Positions 35,329 through 47,588 of a DNA stretch of 64,000 bases are shown here, piece by piece. How positions within the stretch are numbered: position 1 is the stretch's first letter; each line of letters begins with the position of its first letter. A program made the translations under genes and the position numbers. The DNA is taken from NCBI GenBank assembly GCA_038230835.1, contig JBBRMM010000004.1, positions 1 through 64,000 of the forward strand, read 5' to 3'. The notes below the pieces were generated by a model, which worked only from the letters and a program-made list of their open reading frames with translations, was not told the DNA's origin and ran no database searches. The stretch comes from DASUHT01 sp038230835. GTDB taxonomy: Bacteria > Actinomycetota > Thermoleophilia > Gaiellales > JAICJC01.

Positions 35329-36827
35329 CAGCCGGCGGCGGGCTCGAGCAGCACCTTGCCCGCCAACCGGTCGATCGACCGCACGCGAACGTCCACAGGG
35401 TCGCCCAGGCGCACGCGGCGACCGGTGCGCTGACCCACCAGAGCGACACCCAGCGGGTCGAGCACCAGCCGATCGGATCCGAGCAGGCGAGCCGGCAGCA
35501 GACCCTCGAACACGTCACCGAAGCGGACGAACATCCCACCCGCGATCAGCCCGACCACCTCGCCGTCGAAAGCCGAGTCCCACCCGGCCTCGTACAGTTG
35601 CCGGTCGAGGAGGTGGGCGAGGCAGATGTCGGAGCCGCGCCGCTCGAGCACAGCCGCCTCCCGCTCGCGGGCGGATGTGTGGTCGGCCAGCTCCGCCAAC
35701 TCGAGGCCGTCCACCGGCGCCGGCTCCGAGATGCCCAGGTGCGCGAGCAGGGCGCGATGGCAGACGATGTCGGGGTAACGGCGGATGGGCGAGGTGAAGT
35801 GGCAGTAGGCGGCGAGCGCCAGACCCGAATGACCGAGGTTCTGCGGGTGATAGCGAGCCTGCCGCAGCGACCGCAGGAGCAGTCCGATGAGAGCCTCCGT
35901 GCCCCGCCCTCCGGTCGCCTTCAGACGGCGGTCGACGGCGGCCGAGACAGCGCCCGCGAAACGCCCGCTCGGCGGCCCCGTGTGGAGATCGTCGGGCACC
36001 GGCGGAGTGGCCACCTGGAGTGCCTCCAACCGCTCGACCAGCGCTTCCAGCGCCGACGCCTCCGGAGGCTCGTGGACTCGGAAGAGCGCCGGTACGCGTG
36101 CGGCCGCCAACAGCTCGGCCACACCCTCGTTGGCCCGCACCATCAACTCTTCGATCAACCGTTGCGCCGGCGTGTCCGACTCCACACGTGCGTCCACGAC
36201 CGCGCCGTCGGCGATCTCGACCTCGATCTCGCGCGTCGAGAGGTCGAGCGCCCCGGCCGCCATCCGGCGCTCCCGAAGCCGGCCGGCCGCGGCGCCGGCG
36301 GTCAGCACCGCGGCTCGCAGCGCGGGGGGCGCATCACCGCCGCCGGCCAGCAGCGCATCGGTCTCGGCGTAGGTCAGCCGGTGGTCGCTGCGGCTCACGC
36401 TGCGGTACATCTCGATCGCCGGTCCCGGCCCGAGCTCGATCGTCAGTGTGTACCGGTCGACGCCGGGGATCAGACTGCACAGACCATCAGAGAGCGCCGC
36501 GGGCAGCATCGGATCGACCCGGCCGGGCAGATACACCGAGGTGGCGCGCTCGTCGGCCTCGAGATCCACCTCCCCGCCCGCGGGGACGAATGCGCCGACG
36601 TCGGCGATGTGGACGTAGACGACCGTGGACGCGTCCGAGCCCACCACCGAGAGTGCGTCGTCGAAGTCCCTGGCACGCACCGGATCGACGGTGAACGTGA
36701 GCAGGTCGCGCAGATCGACCCGCGAAGGGTCGTCAGGCAGCGGGTCGCGCGGCAGCGCCCGCAGTTCCTCGAGCGCCGCCTCGGGCCACGGCCGGGCGAC
36801 GCCGGCCTCCGCGGCGACGGCGTGCAT
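35328..36827 (-). CDS. RNase R/RNase II-family exoribonuclease (RNB domain)
   Basis: The RNB catalytic motif is TVDPVRARDFDDALS, with Asp48, 54, 56 and 57 when counted from the ATG at 36827. A later block is CHFTSPIRRYPDIVCHRALL, and an S1 domain near the end reads GEVVGLIAGGMFVRFGDVFE. It degrades RNA 3' to 5'. The frame stays open upstream to the ftsX stop at 37044 and reads plausible RNase R-like sequence (GELVLVLPRPRGTAQLLEIL, then GSPDDITNV) just before the ATG. The real N-terminus therefore probably lies farther upstream, with a non-ATG/GTG/TTG start or a small error. Downstream it is coupled to the PBP. Confidence 0.87.
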   Translation of the reverse strand: MHAVAAEAGVARPWPEAALEELRALPRDPLPDDPSRVDLRDLLTFTVDPVRARDFDDALSVVGSDASTVVYVHIADVGAFVPAGGEVDLEADERATSVYLPGRVDPMLPAALSDGLCSLIPGVDRYTLTIELGPGPAIEMYRSVSRSDHRLTYAETDALLAGGGDAPPALRAAVLTAGAAAGRLRERRMAAGALDLSTREIEVEIADGAVVDARVESDTPAQRLIEELMVRANEGVAELLAAARVPALFRVHEPPEASALEALVERLEALQVATPPVPDDLHTGPPSGRFAGAVSAAVDRRLKATGGRGTEALIGLLLRSLRQARYHPQNLGHSGLALAAYCHFTSPIRRYPDIVCHRALLAHLGISEPAPVDGLELAELADHTSAREREAAVLERRGSDICLAHLLDRQLYEAGWDSAFDGEVVGLIAGGMFVRFGDVFEGLLPARLLGSDRLVLDPLGVALVGQRTGRRVRLGDPVDVRVRSIDRLAGKVLLEPAAG

Positions 36828-37043
36828 GACGTTTGTGATGTCGTCCGGCGAGCCGAGAATCTCGAGCAGCTGAGCCGTGCCCCGCGGGCGAGGAAGTACC
36901 AGGACGAGCTCACCCGGGGACGCGGCGACTCCCCGGCGGCCGAGGCTCAGCGCGGCACCAGGCTCGAACAGCGGCTCGGCAACGGACGTGCGTCCCCGCC
37001 GGGCGACGACGCATGCCAGTGGCGCGTCGATCGGCCCGCGCCG

Positions 37044-37922
37044 TCAGACCTTGAGGAAGCGACGCAACGTGAACATCGAGCTGATCGCGCCCAGCACGAG
37101 GCCGAAGGAGGCCAGGATCGCCACCAGGGGCACGACGCCGACGGAGCGCACGGGGTCGGTCAACCCGTACCGGATGCTCTCCAGCGCGAAGTACACAACC
37201 GCCAGCAGCCCCAATGCCGCGAGCGACCCCACGAAGCCGGTGATCATCCCCTCGAGCATGAACGGAAGGCGGACGAATGCGTTGGTTGCGCCGACCAGCT
37301 TCATGACCTCGATCTCACGGCGGCGAGAGAAGATCGACAACCGGATCGTGTTCGTGATCAGGACGACGGCCGCCGCCCCCAGCAACACCACCAGGCTGAC
37401 CACGAAGATCAGGATGATCCAGGTGTAGCGGAGCACGCGGCCGGTGATCTGGGCGTTGTACTCCACACACGGCGTCGAGCCGCAGGCGGCAACCTGCGGT
37501 ATCTTCTTAGCCGCCGCCTCGACCTGTGAGGCCTTGTTGGGGTCGGTGAGGGTGATCGCGAACTCCGGGGGGAGCGGGTTGTACTGTAGAGCGTCGATCG
37601 CAGCTCTCAGCGACGGGTCGAGACGCGCCTTCGCCTCTGCGGGAGTGATGTAGGTATAGCCCTTGACATACGGGATGGCCTTGATCTCGTTGGCCACCTC
37701 CGAGCGCGCCGTCGGGTCGTTACCGACCGTATTGGAGATGTACGCCTTCACCGTCACCTGGCTGCGTACGCCGACGGTGTAGTCGTACACCCACTTGCCG
37801 ACCGTGAGCGAGACGCCGAGCAGGAAGGTCACGATCAGCACTGTCACCGTCGCCGCGAGGGTGGTCGCGGCGTTGCCGCGGATCGAGTTCAGCGCCTCGG
37901 CGACGAAGAAGCGCCACTTCAC
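37044..37922 (-). CDS. ftsX: Cell division protein FtsX
   Basis: The 292-residue protein has a cytosolic N-terminus, four membrane helices and a large extracellular loop after TM1 (VKAYISNTVGNDPTARSEVA through CGSTPCVEYNAQITGR). The conserved REIEVMKLVGATNAFVRLPF lies before TM3. With FtsE it drives peptidoglycan hydrolases at the division site. The start overlaps the FtsE stop by 4 bases (ATGA). Two Cys in the loop (CGSTPC) are likely a disulfide. Confidence 0.95.
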   Translation of the reverse strand: MKWRFFVAEALNSIRGNAATTLAATVTVLIVTFLLGVSLTVGKWVYDYTVGVRSQVTVKAYISNTVGNDPTARSEVANEIKAIPYVKGYTYITPAEAKARLDPSLRAAIDALQYNPLPPEFAITLTDPNKASQVEAAAKKIPQVAACGSTPCVEYNAQITGRVLRYTWIILIFVVSLVVLLGAAAVVLITNTIRLSIFSRRREIEVMKLVGATNAFVRLPFMLEGMITGFVGSLAALGLLAVVYFALESIRYGLTDPVRSVGVVPLVAILASFGLVLGAISSMFTLRRFLKV

Positions 37923-38698
37923 GCCTGGTACCCCCCGCGGCGGTCGTCGCGCACGACCCGGCCGTCCTCGAGCTGGATCACCCGGCGGCGCATCTTGTCG
38001 ACCATCTCCCGGTCGTGGGTGGCCATGACCACGGTCGTCCCCGCCCGGTTGATGCGATACAGCAGCTGCATGATGCCGACCGACGTGTCCGGATCCAGGT
38101 TGCCGGTCGGCTCGTCGGCGATCAATAGCGGCGGATGGTTGACGAACGCACGCGCCACCGACACCCGCTGCTGCTCGCCGCCGGAAAGCTCGTGCGGAAA
38201 GCGGTCGCTCTTGTCGGCCAGCCCGACCAGGCCGATGATGTCAGGCACCTTCTTGCGGATGTCGGCCCGCGGCCGGCCCTGCACCTGCAGTGCGTAGGCG
38301 ACGTTCTGGTACACGTTGCGGTTGGGCAACAGCTTGAAGTCCTGGAACACGCAGCCGATGTTGCGTCGCAGCACGGGCACCTTGGAACGGCGCAGCCTGG
38401 GCAGCGACTTGCCGCCCACGATCAGCTCCCCCGAGGTGACGTCGAGCTCCTTGAGCAGCAGCTTGATGAAGGTCGACTTGCCGGATCCTGAGGGACCGAC
38501 GAGGAACACGAACTCGCCCTTGTCGATCTGGATCGAGACGTCGCTCAGCCCGATCACGCCGCCCGGGTACTCCTTGGTGACGGCGTTCAACAGGATCATC
38601 GCCGATGCCGGGGCGCGGTTGGGCTCGCTCGCGGGAGCATCGAGGGTCGGTGTGGGCGCGGCTGGGGACGCCTCGTGGAGCTGTGTGTCGTCGGTCAT
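37919..38698 (-). CDS. ftsE: Cell division ATP-binding protein FtsE
   Basis: The 259-residue protein has Walker A GPSGSGKS, ELSGGEQQRVSVARAF, Walker B LLIADEPTGNLD and ATHDREMVD. A 33-residue Ala/Pro-rich N-terminal tail precedes the usual start MILLNAVTKEYPGG, so initiation may be at 38599 instead of 38698. The partner is FtsX, downstream and overlapping. The upstream gene is prfB. Confidence 0.95.
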   Translation of the reverse strand: MTDDTQLHEASPAAPTPTLDAPASEPNRAPASAMILLNAVTKEYPGGVIGLSDVSIQIDKGEFVFLVGPSGSGKSTFIKLLLKELDVTSGELIVGGKSLPRLRRSKVPVLRRNIGCVFQDFKLLPNRNVYQNVAYALQVQGRPRADIRKKVPDIIGLVGLADKSDRFPHELSGGEQQRVSVARAFVNHPPLLIADEPTGNLDPDTSVGIMQLLYRINRAGTTVVMATHDREMVDKMRRRVIQLEDGRVVRDDRRGGYQA

Positions 38699-38830
38699 CG
38701 GCGCGTGGATCGCGCTACCGGGCGCGAAAGGCTCTGGTAAGTCAGGGTACCGCCCCGGTCGGACGCGCGCAAACGAGTGCGCGCAAGTTCAGGCGCAACC
38801 ATCGGCGTTCGGCACAAGTCGGACGACGGG

Positions 38831-39959
38831 TCATCCACCGGCCGCACGCTTGAGCAGGTAGGCGTGGATGAGGCCGTCCAGATCGCCGTCCAGAACGCCC
38901 TGTGCGTTGCCGATCTTGAGCTCGGTGCGGTGGTCGTTGACCATCGTGTAGGGATGCAGGACGTACGAGCGGATCTGGCTGCCGAACGAGATGTCCTGTG
39001 CCTCGCCGCGCTCCTTGGCGAGCGCCGCCTGCCGCTCCTCCTCCTGGCGCTCGATCAGCCTCGACTTGAGGATCCGCATCGCCTGAGCCTTGTTCTGCAG
39101 CTGCGAACGCTCGTTCTGGCACTGCACGACGATCCCGCTGGGCAGGTGCGTGAGCCGCACGGCCGAGTCGGTCTTGTTCACGTGCTGGCCGCCGGCGCCC
39201 TGCGACCGGTAGGTGTCGATGCGCAGATCGGACTCGTCGATCTCCACCTCTACGTCGTCGTCCACCAGCGGCGCCAGTTCCACCTGGGCAAAGCTCGTGT
39301 GCCGGCGATGGGCGGAGTCGAACGGGGACAGGCGGACGAGCCGGTGGACTCCCTTCTCGGCCTGCATGATGCCGTAGGCGTTGTCCCCGGTGAGCGTGAA
39401 GGTGGCGCTCTTGATGCCCGCCTCCTCGCCCGGTGTGGCCTCCATCAGCTCGGCCTTGTAGCCCCGATTCTCGGCCCAGCGCAGGTACATGCGCAGCAGC
39501 ATCTCCGCCCAGTCCTGGCTGTCAGTGCCGCCGGCGCCGGCGTGCACGCTGACCACGGCCGGGCCGGCGTCGTACTCCCCGGTGAAGAGCGCCTCCTCCT
39601 GCAGCCGGGCCACCTCCTTGGAGAGCCGGTCGATCGCCGCCTCGAGCTCGCGCTTCCAGTCCTGGTCGTCGGCCGCCAGCTCGACCATGCCCGGCAGCTC
39701 GCCGGCCTCCGACTCCAGCGCTGCGTACGTGTCGAGGCGGCGCTGAGCTCGGGCAAGCTCCGCGGACACCCTGGCCGCGGAGCGCTGGTCGTCCCAGAAC
39801 CCGGGCTGCAGGGTGCGCTGCTCCAACTCGGTTTTGCGCGCGTTCAGTGAATCCGGGTCAAAGGTAATCACGAACCCAGTGAAGCTGGGCTCTGATCTCC
39901 TCGGCGGCCGCCTTCAGGTCGTCGAGCGAGCGGGGCTCGTTCCCGTTGGAAGAGGCCAC
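38831..39959 (-). CDS. prfB: Peptide chain release factor 2 with programmed +1 frameshift
   Basis: RF2 is shown by the GGQ loop (GAGGQHVNKTDSAVR) and the RF2-specific SPF motif (RLSPFDSAHRRHTSF). The first 33 codons, from the GTG at 39959 (VASSNGNEPRS through HWVRDYL), are in the zero frame and stop at a UGA (39860-39858) inside CTT TGA C. The rest continues in the +1 frame as DPDSLNARKTELEQ. This is the classic autoregulatory RF2 site: low RF2 lets the ribosome shift past UGA. The start lies 2 bases after the secA stop. The frame from 39871 alone would lack the N-terminal helix. Confidence 0.93.
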
Positions 39960-39961
39960 CT

Positions 39962-42574
<2,613 letters not shown>

Positions 42575-42672
42575 TGCGACTGGATGGTACCAACGAGCCG
42601 TACACGCCCCGCCCCCGCGGGGCAGGCGTCGAGGCGCATCACGCGATGATCAGCGGGCCGACCGGCGAGTGA

Positions 42673-43230
42673 TCAGTCACGGGCGGGTTCGATCAGGCCG
42701 TAGTTGCCGTCACGGCGCTTGTAGATCACGTTCACCTCGTCCGAATCCGCGTTGGTGAACACGAAGAAGTCATGGCCGATCAGTTCGAGTTGGAGGGCGG
42801 CCTCCTCGGGCGGCATCGGCTTCATGTTGAACTGCTTCTGCTTCACGATCACGGCGTTCTCCTCGTCTGGAAGAGGATGCGATTCGGATGTCGGCGGCAG
42901 GCCCGCGTGCACGGCGGCGTGGTGGGCGCTCTTGCGGGTGCGCCGCTCGCGGTAGCGCTTGACCTGCCGCTCGAGCTTCTCCGCCACCAGGTCGATCGAC
43001 GCGTACATGTCGGTCGACGACTCGCGGGCCCGCAGCACCGGGCCCTTCGTCCACACCGTGGCCTCGGCCACCTGCGGTGAGCTGATGCTCGGGTTGTGCT
43101 CGACGGCCAGTTCCAGCTCGCACCGGCTCTCGTCGGAGAGGTGACGCGACAACTTGCCCAGTTTTCGCTCGGCGTACCCGAACAGCGCGTCGGTGACGTC
43201 GACATTGCGGCCCTTCACCTGCAATTTCAT
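42673..43230 (-). CDS. hpf: Ribosome hibernation promoting factor (long HPF)
   Basis: From the ATG at 43230 (AAGGAG site) the 185-residue protein begins MKLQVKGRNVDVTDALFGYA with the S30AE domain. It ends in the C-terminal dimerisation domain (KQKQFNMKPMPPEEAALQLE then GHDFFVFTNADSDEVNVIYK) of long HPF, which dimerises 70S ribosomes into 100S particles. The ATG overlaps the TGA of the sensor kinase upstream (ATGA), so HPF is translationally coupled to it. This is an unusual arrangement. Confidence 0.96.
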   Translation of the reverse strand: MKLQVKGRNVDVTDALFGYAERKLGKLSRHLSDESRCELELAVEHNPSISSPQVAEATVWTKGPVLRARESSTDMYASIDLVAEKLERQVKRYRERRTRKSAHHAAVHAGLPPTSESHPLPDEENAVIVKQKQFNMKPMPPEEAALQLELIGHDFFVFTNADSDEVNVIYKRRDGNYGLIEPARD

Positions 43231-45659
43231 GGGCACTCCTTCGCTTCGCACGACCTCCCGAAACTACACCATACCCCGTTCCGCGCCGAGCACGCGAGCG
43301 GCATCCGGAAGTGCACGAGCGTCCCCATCTGGGGAGCGGAGTCGAGCCGGAAGCTGCCACCGCCCAGCCGCACCCGCTCGGCCGCCGAGTCGAGGCCGAT
43401 GTGCAGATGGGATCGCTCGCGGGCGCCGATCGCGACCGGATCGAAGCCGGCTCCGTCGTCGGCCATGGTCACCTCGAGCCAACCGGCCAGGTCGACCACG
43501 GTGATCCACAAATGCGCTGCTGCCGCATGTTTGCGCACATTGGTCACCAGCTCGTGGACGGTGCGATAGACCAGACCCTCGAGCGCCTCAGGGTAGCGTC
43601 CGACGCCGGCGCTGACCTCGGCGACCAGGCCGGAGTCGGCCGCGACCCCCGCAACCAGGGCCCGCAGCGCCGCCGGCAGCCCTTGCGCCTCGAGCAGCTG
43701 TGGGCGCAGCTCGAACATCAGCCGCCGGGTGCGCTCGGTGGCCTGCGCGAGCGTGCCGCGGGCGGCTCGCACCGCGTCGCTCATGCGCCTGCCGTCGCCG
43801 GCCTGGATGGCATGCTCGAGGCGGTCGAGCGAGAGCAGCGTGGCGGCCATGACCTGGATCGAATCGTCGTGCAGTTCGACCGCGATCCGGTTTCGCTCGG
43901 CGTCGCCCGCCCGCAGCATCTCGGCGTACACGTCGCGCCGGCGCGCCTCGCTGGCCGCGAGCGCCGCCGCCGCCCGTTCGCGTTCGACGGCGGCACCGAG
44001 CACGTGCGCCATCGCCTGCAGAAAGTCGATGTCGTCCTCGCTGAACTCGCGCGCACGGTCCGAACCCGACATCACCAAACCCCACAGGCCGTCGCGCAGC
44101 CGAACCCTGACTGCAGCCAGACTGCGTGGCTCGGCCAGGCCGAGCTCGGGGGGCAGGCGGTATCGAGGCTCGTCGTGGGTATCGGCGATGACCAGTCCGC
44201 GTTCGGCCACAAGCGCCGCACGCAGCAGCGATCCAGTCTCGGCGTCCACCGCCCCACCCACGGCGGCGGACTGGCTGCCGGCGACGGCACGAACGATTCC
44301 GGCCGCCCCGTCCTGCACCAACTCGACCACCGACACGCTCTGGGTGTGCAGGGTTTCGAGCACGGCGCCGGCCAGCTCGTGCATCACGGCGGCCGGGCCC
44401 GCAGGGCTCAGGGCATGCATGCCAAGACGCGCGACCGCAGCCTGCTGCTTGGCGCGCTCCGCAGCCTCCAGCTCGGCTCGCTTCTGGGCCGTGACATCGA
44501 ACATCACTCCCTGCGCGCGCAGGCGTGACCCATCGGCGGCCCGCAGGCAGACAGCGTAGTCGTCGATCCACAGGGTGCGGCCGTCCGCGGTGACGAGCCG
44601 GTAGCTGTCGCGGAAGCTGGCACCCTCGCTGCGCAGCCGCTGGTATCCGGAGTCGGCCCGGTCGACGTCGTCCGGATGCACCAGCGTCAGCCAGTGCCGA
44701 GAGTCGCTCATCCAGGCGTCGACCGAGCTACCGATCATGGTCTCGACCTGCGGGCTGACGTACAGGGGACGACCTGCCGCGTCGTCGATGTAGGTGACCG
44801 CGGGCAGCTGCTCGACCAGCAGCCGGAACCGCGACTCGACCTCGCGCAGCTCCTGCTCGGCGCGCACTCGCTCGGTGACGTCGGCCACCACCCCGAACCG
44901 GGCGGGTGTCCGCTCCCCGTCCGACGGCTCGAGCGCGCTCGTGTCCATCACCCATGCGATCGACCCGTCGGCCCGCACCATCCGGTACTCGCGGCGAAAC
45001 GGGGTGCCGTGGCCGACAGCGGCGCTGAGCTCGTCGACGACGAGCCCGCGGTCGTCGGGGTGGATGTGCGAGACCCAGTCGCCGGGGAACTCGGGACCGT
45101 CGTAGCCAAGCAGTTCCGCCACGCCGGGGCCGACGCCCAGGAACTCTCCGGTCACGGCGTCGAGCCGGTAGCTGATCACGCCGGCCGACTCGCCCACCGT
45201 CCGCCGTTGCCGCTCGAGCCGGCCGGCTCGTTCGAGCAGGGCGCGCTGGCGCTCGGCCGAAAGCTCGGGCTCGACCGCGTCATGGGCCAGCACGACGCCC
45301 GCGGTGACACGGCCGGACCCGTCGATCAGGGGCCACGCGCGAATCATGGTGTTGCGGTCAGGCGTCTCTGCCACCATCTCCTCGGGGTCACCCCGCAGCG
45401 CGACCCGCGTCGCCCGCTCGAACACAAGCCGGTCGGCCGGCGCAAACGCGGAGGCGAGCTTCCTGCCGACCACATGCTCGGTGCCGCGACGCAGATCTCC
45501 CAGCCCCCGACCCTCGGCGACCACGATCCGCTCCTCCGCATCCACGACCAGCAGCACCCCACCGGGCAAGTCGCGGGCGAGCGAGATCAGCGCGCCCACA
45601 GTCGGGCTCGTCACGTCGGCGGTGTGGACGTGGAGCGCGTTCGACATCGTATTCTGCAC
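43227..45659 (-). CDS. PAS-PAS-GAF sensor histidine kinase (HisKA_3/DevS-like)
   Basis: The 810-residue cytosolic protein has a small N-terminal region, two PAS domains each with PAC (about 155-275 and 285-405), and a GAF domain (about 415-575). A HisKA_3 helix follows with the phospho-acceptor RIAVELHDDSIQV, then an HATPase (LVTNVRKHAAAAHLWI and MADDGAGFDPV). No membrane helix is seen, so it senses an intracellular cue. No response regulator lies next to it. Its stop overlaps the hpf start. Confidence 0.9.
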   Translation of the reverse strand: MQNTMSNALHVHTADVTSPTVGALISLARDLPGGVLLVVDAEERIVVAEGRGLGDLRRGTEHVVGRKLASAFAPADRLVFERATRVALRGDPEEMVAETPDRNTMIRAWPLIDGSGRVTAGVVLAHDAVEPELSAERQRALLERAGRLERQRRTVGESAGVISYRLDAVTGEFLGVGPGVAELLGYDGPEFPGDWVSHIHPDDRGLVVDELSAAVGHGTPFRREYRMVRADGSIAWVMDTSALEPSDGERTPARFGVVADVTERVRAEQELREVESRFRLLVEQLPAVTYIDDAAGRPLYVSPQVETMIGSSVDAWMSDSRHWLTLVHPDDVDRADSGYQRLRSEGASFRDSYRLVTADGRTLWIDDYAVCLRAADGSRLRAQGVMFDVTAQKRAELEAAERAKQQAAVARLGMHALSPAGPAAVMHELAGAVLETLHTQSVSVVELVQDGAAGIVRAVAGSQSAAVGGAVDAETGSLLRAALVAERGLVIADTHDEPRYRLPPELGLAEPRSLAAVRVRLRDGLWGLVMSGSDRAREFSEDDIDFLQAMAHVLGAAVERERAAAALAASEARRRDVYAEMLRAGDAERNRIAVELHDDSIQVMAATLLSLDRLEHAIQAGDGRRMSDAVRAARGTLAQATERTRRLMFELRPQLLEAQGLPAALRALVAGVAADSGLVAEVSAGVGRYPEALEGLVYRTVHELVTNVRKHAAAAHLWITVVDLAGWLEVTMADDGAGFDPVAIGARERSHLHIGLDSAAERVRLGGGSFRLDSAPQMGTLVHFRMPLACSARNGVWCSFGRSCEAKECP

Positions 45660-45712
45660 GAGACACTAGCAACGGCCGCTATGTGCCGCTCCCCCAGATT
45701 GTGGTATTCGCT

Positions 45713-46396
45713 CTACCGGTATCGAGAACCCGTCTGGGAAGCGCGTGCGAGCGTGATGCAATCAACCCGTTCGGCGCCCGCGGCTCGCAGAGCCGTGCAG
45801 CACGCCGTCAGCGTCGACCCCGTCGTATGGACGTCGTCCACCAGGAGCACGCGCGGCGGCGACGGCGCGATCACCCGGAACGCGCCGCGGACATTGGCCC
45901 GCCGAGCCATCGGATCCAATCCACGCTGCGGCCGGCGGCGATGCGTCGGCTCGAGCACCGCCCGGCACTCGATCCCCCAGCGCAGGCCGAGCTCCTGTGC
46001 CAGCAGCTGCGGCGGGTGATAGCCGCGACGGATCAGTCGCCAGCGGTCGGCCGGCACCCAGGTCAGCACGTCCACCTGCGGCTGCGGGATAACAACCGCT
46101 ACCAGCGCTGCGGCGTGAGCTGCCAGGCCACGCAATCCGCCGTCCTTGAAGCGGTGCACCAACTCGCGCCCGCGGCCGCTGTAGTCGACCGCGGCGCGCG
46201 CGGTCTCGAACCCGGTGCGGCGGCCCCGACACGCTCGGCACTCGCGCACCGGGACATCCGCCGGCTCTCCGCAGCGTGCACACACCGGCCCCGTCAGCAG
46301 CGGCATCGAGGCCAGGCAGCGCGCACACAGCGGAAGCCGCCCGGACAGGCACAGCGCACAGGCCTGGGGCGCAAGCAGGTCGGCCGGTCGCAGCAT
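45713..46396 (-). CDS. ComF-family phosphoribosyltransferase-like protein
   Basis: From the ATG at 46396 the 227-residue product has a Cys-rich zinc region (ACALC, LCARC, CARCGEP, CRACRG) and YSGRGRELVHRFKDGG. The PRTase end is VLLVDDVHTTGSTLTAC. ComF aids DNA uptake or processing in competent species, and its role elsewhere is unclear. The first 14 residues of the longer frame look non-family. It opens the comF-kinase-hpf-secA run. Confidence 0.9.
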   Translation of the reverse strand: MLRPADLLAPQACALCLSGRLPLCARCLASMPLLTGPVCARCGEPADVPVRECRACRGRRTGFETARAAVDYSGRGRELVHRFKDGGLRGLAAHAAALVAVVIPQPQVDVLTWVPADRWRLIRRGYHPPQLLAQELGLRWGIECRAVLEPTHRRRPQRGLDPMARRANVRGAFRVIAPSPPRVLLVDDVHTTGSTLTACCTALRAAGAERVDCITLARASQTGSRYR

Positions 46397-46448
46397 GGCC
46401 CAGGCTAGCCGCCGCCGGGCGCACGCATGTCCGCGCACCGGTGAGGGA

Positions 46449-47588
46449 TCAGTTCAGAATCCGCACCATCCGGCTTGCGATCTCCACCCGCCGACGGTCG
46501 AGCTCCACGTCGTCCTTGACGGGCAGAAAGCGTGACTCCGGCCCCGAGCGCGGCACCTGCACGAAACCGGTGTCCAGGCCGCTGGTCAGCTCACCGATCA
46601 GGCGCTCGAACTGCACCGCCGGGGAATCGTCCACCTGCTTGGTGACGGTGAAATACGTCCACGCCATGTCGAGCGCAGCAAGCGCGTGTGCGTCCACTGT
46701 GACCGTGTTGGTGTTGAAGACGTCGACAGCCGCCGCATCGAACCCCACGGGCAGCCTGAAGTCCTCGAGAATTACGGGACGTCCGTCCCAGCGCACCGGG
46801 ATGCCACCCTTGTCGCCGCTCTCCTTCGCCGCGACCTCGACGGTCAACGGCTGGGACTGTTCCATGTGCCAGCCCAGCAGCCGGGGGTCGATGCCCGCGC
46901 CCAGATTGTCCAAGTTGGCGATCAGCAGGTGGCGGCCGCCGCCGGCCAGGAAACGGTCCAGGATCCCGCTTCGCCGCAGCGCGTCGGGGAGGTCGCCGTG
47001 GCCCGTGGCGTGCACGCTGGGCCTGCCTGACGCATCCCGGAAGAGCCGCCCGGCGGGGGTGAGCCGAAGCGAGACGAATTGCTCGAACACCTCGACGTCG
47101 CTTCCGAGTGGCAGCGCCGTGCGGATCTCTGCGTCGGTCGCGTGGCTGCTCATCACCCACAGCGGAAGCGGCACACCGGTGCGCTTCACCCAACGGTCGC
47201 GCTCGGCGATGCGCAGGTCGAGGAATGTCCGCCCCGGCAACGCCTGCACCAGCGCCTTGACGACACCGCCCATCCGCGTCGCCATCCCGCCGGCCATCAC
47301 CACCATCGCGAACTCTCCGGCCGCGATCGCCTGCAGGCCGAGCTCGGTCAGCCGCCGTCCATGCTCCGAGTCGGCGGGGGGAAGCTGCGAGACGTCGTCT
47401 GGCGCGGGTGGCTCGACCCTGCCGCGCACCCGGTTTCGCTGCGGTCCCCCGACGATGGCGCCGGCCCAGGCGATCAGCTGCTCAGGATCGAATCCGAGCG
47501 CCTCCAGGCGCCCCGCGGTGTCCGGATCGAGCCCGGCCAGGTCGGCGCGAAGGTCATCAGACAAGATCGAAGGGTGGGCGGGTGACAC
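46449..47588 (-). CDS. UDP-sugar pyrophosphorylase-like (UDPGP family)
   Basis: The 379-residue protein has the nucleotide loop VVMAGGMATRMGGVVKALV, GVPLPLWVMSSHATDAEI, HLLIANLDNLGAGIDPRLLG and VFNTNTVTVDAHALAALD. This suggests a UTP:sugar-1-phosphate uridylyltransferase, glucose or GlcNAc. The N-terminal leader (SPAHPSILSDDLRADLAGLD) is longer than usual. The GTG at 47588 overlaps the MtnA 3' end by 32 bases, and a TTG near 47564 is an alternative start. The neighbours are methionine-salvage genes, so metabolic linkage is unclear. Confidence 0.78.
   Translation of the reverse strand: MSPAHPSILSDDLRADLAGLDPDTAGRLEALGFDPEQLIAWAGAIVGGPQRNRVRGRVEPPAPDDVSQLPPADSEHGRRLTELGLQAIAAGEFAMVVMAGGMATRMGGVVKALVQALPGRTFLDLRIAERDRWVKRTGVPLPLWVMSSHATDAEIRTALPLGSDVEVFEQFVSLRLTPAGRLFRDASGRPSVHATGHGDLPDALRRSGILDRFLAGGGRHLLIANLDNLGAGIDPRLLGWHMEQSQPLTVEVAAKESGDKGGIPVRWDGRPVILEDFRLPVGFDAAAVDVFNTNTVTVDAHALAALDMAWTYFTVTKQVDDSPAVQFERLIGELTSGLDTGFVQVPRSGPESRFLPVKDDVELDRRRVEIASRMVRILN

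Noticed and set aside
35142..37529. Long plus-strand open frame (795 codons) across the PBP, RNase and ftsX genes
   Set aside because: It is antisense to three well-supported genes and shows no domain. High GC content makes long empty frames common.
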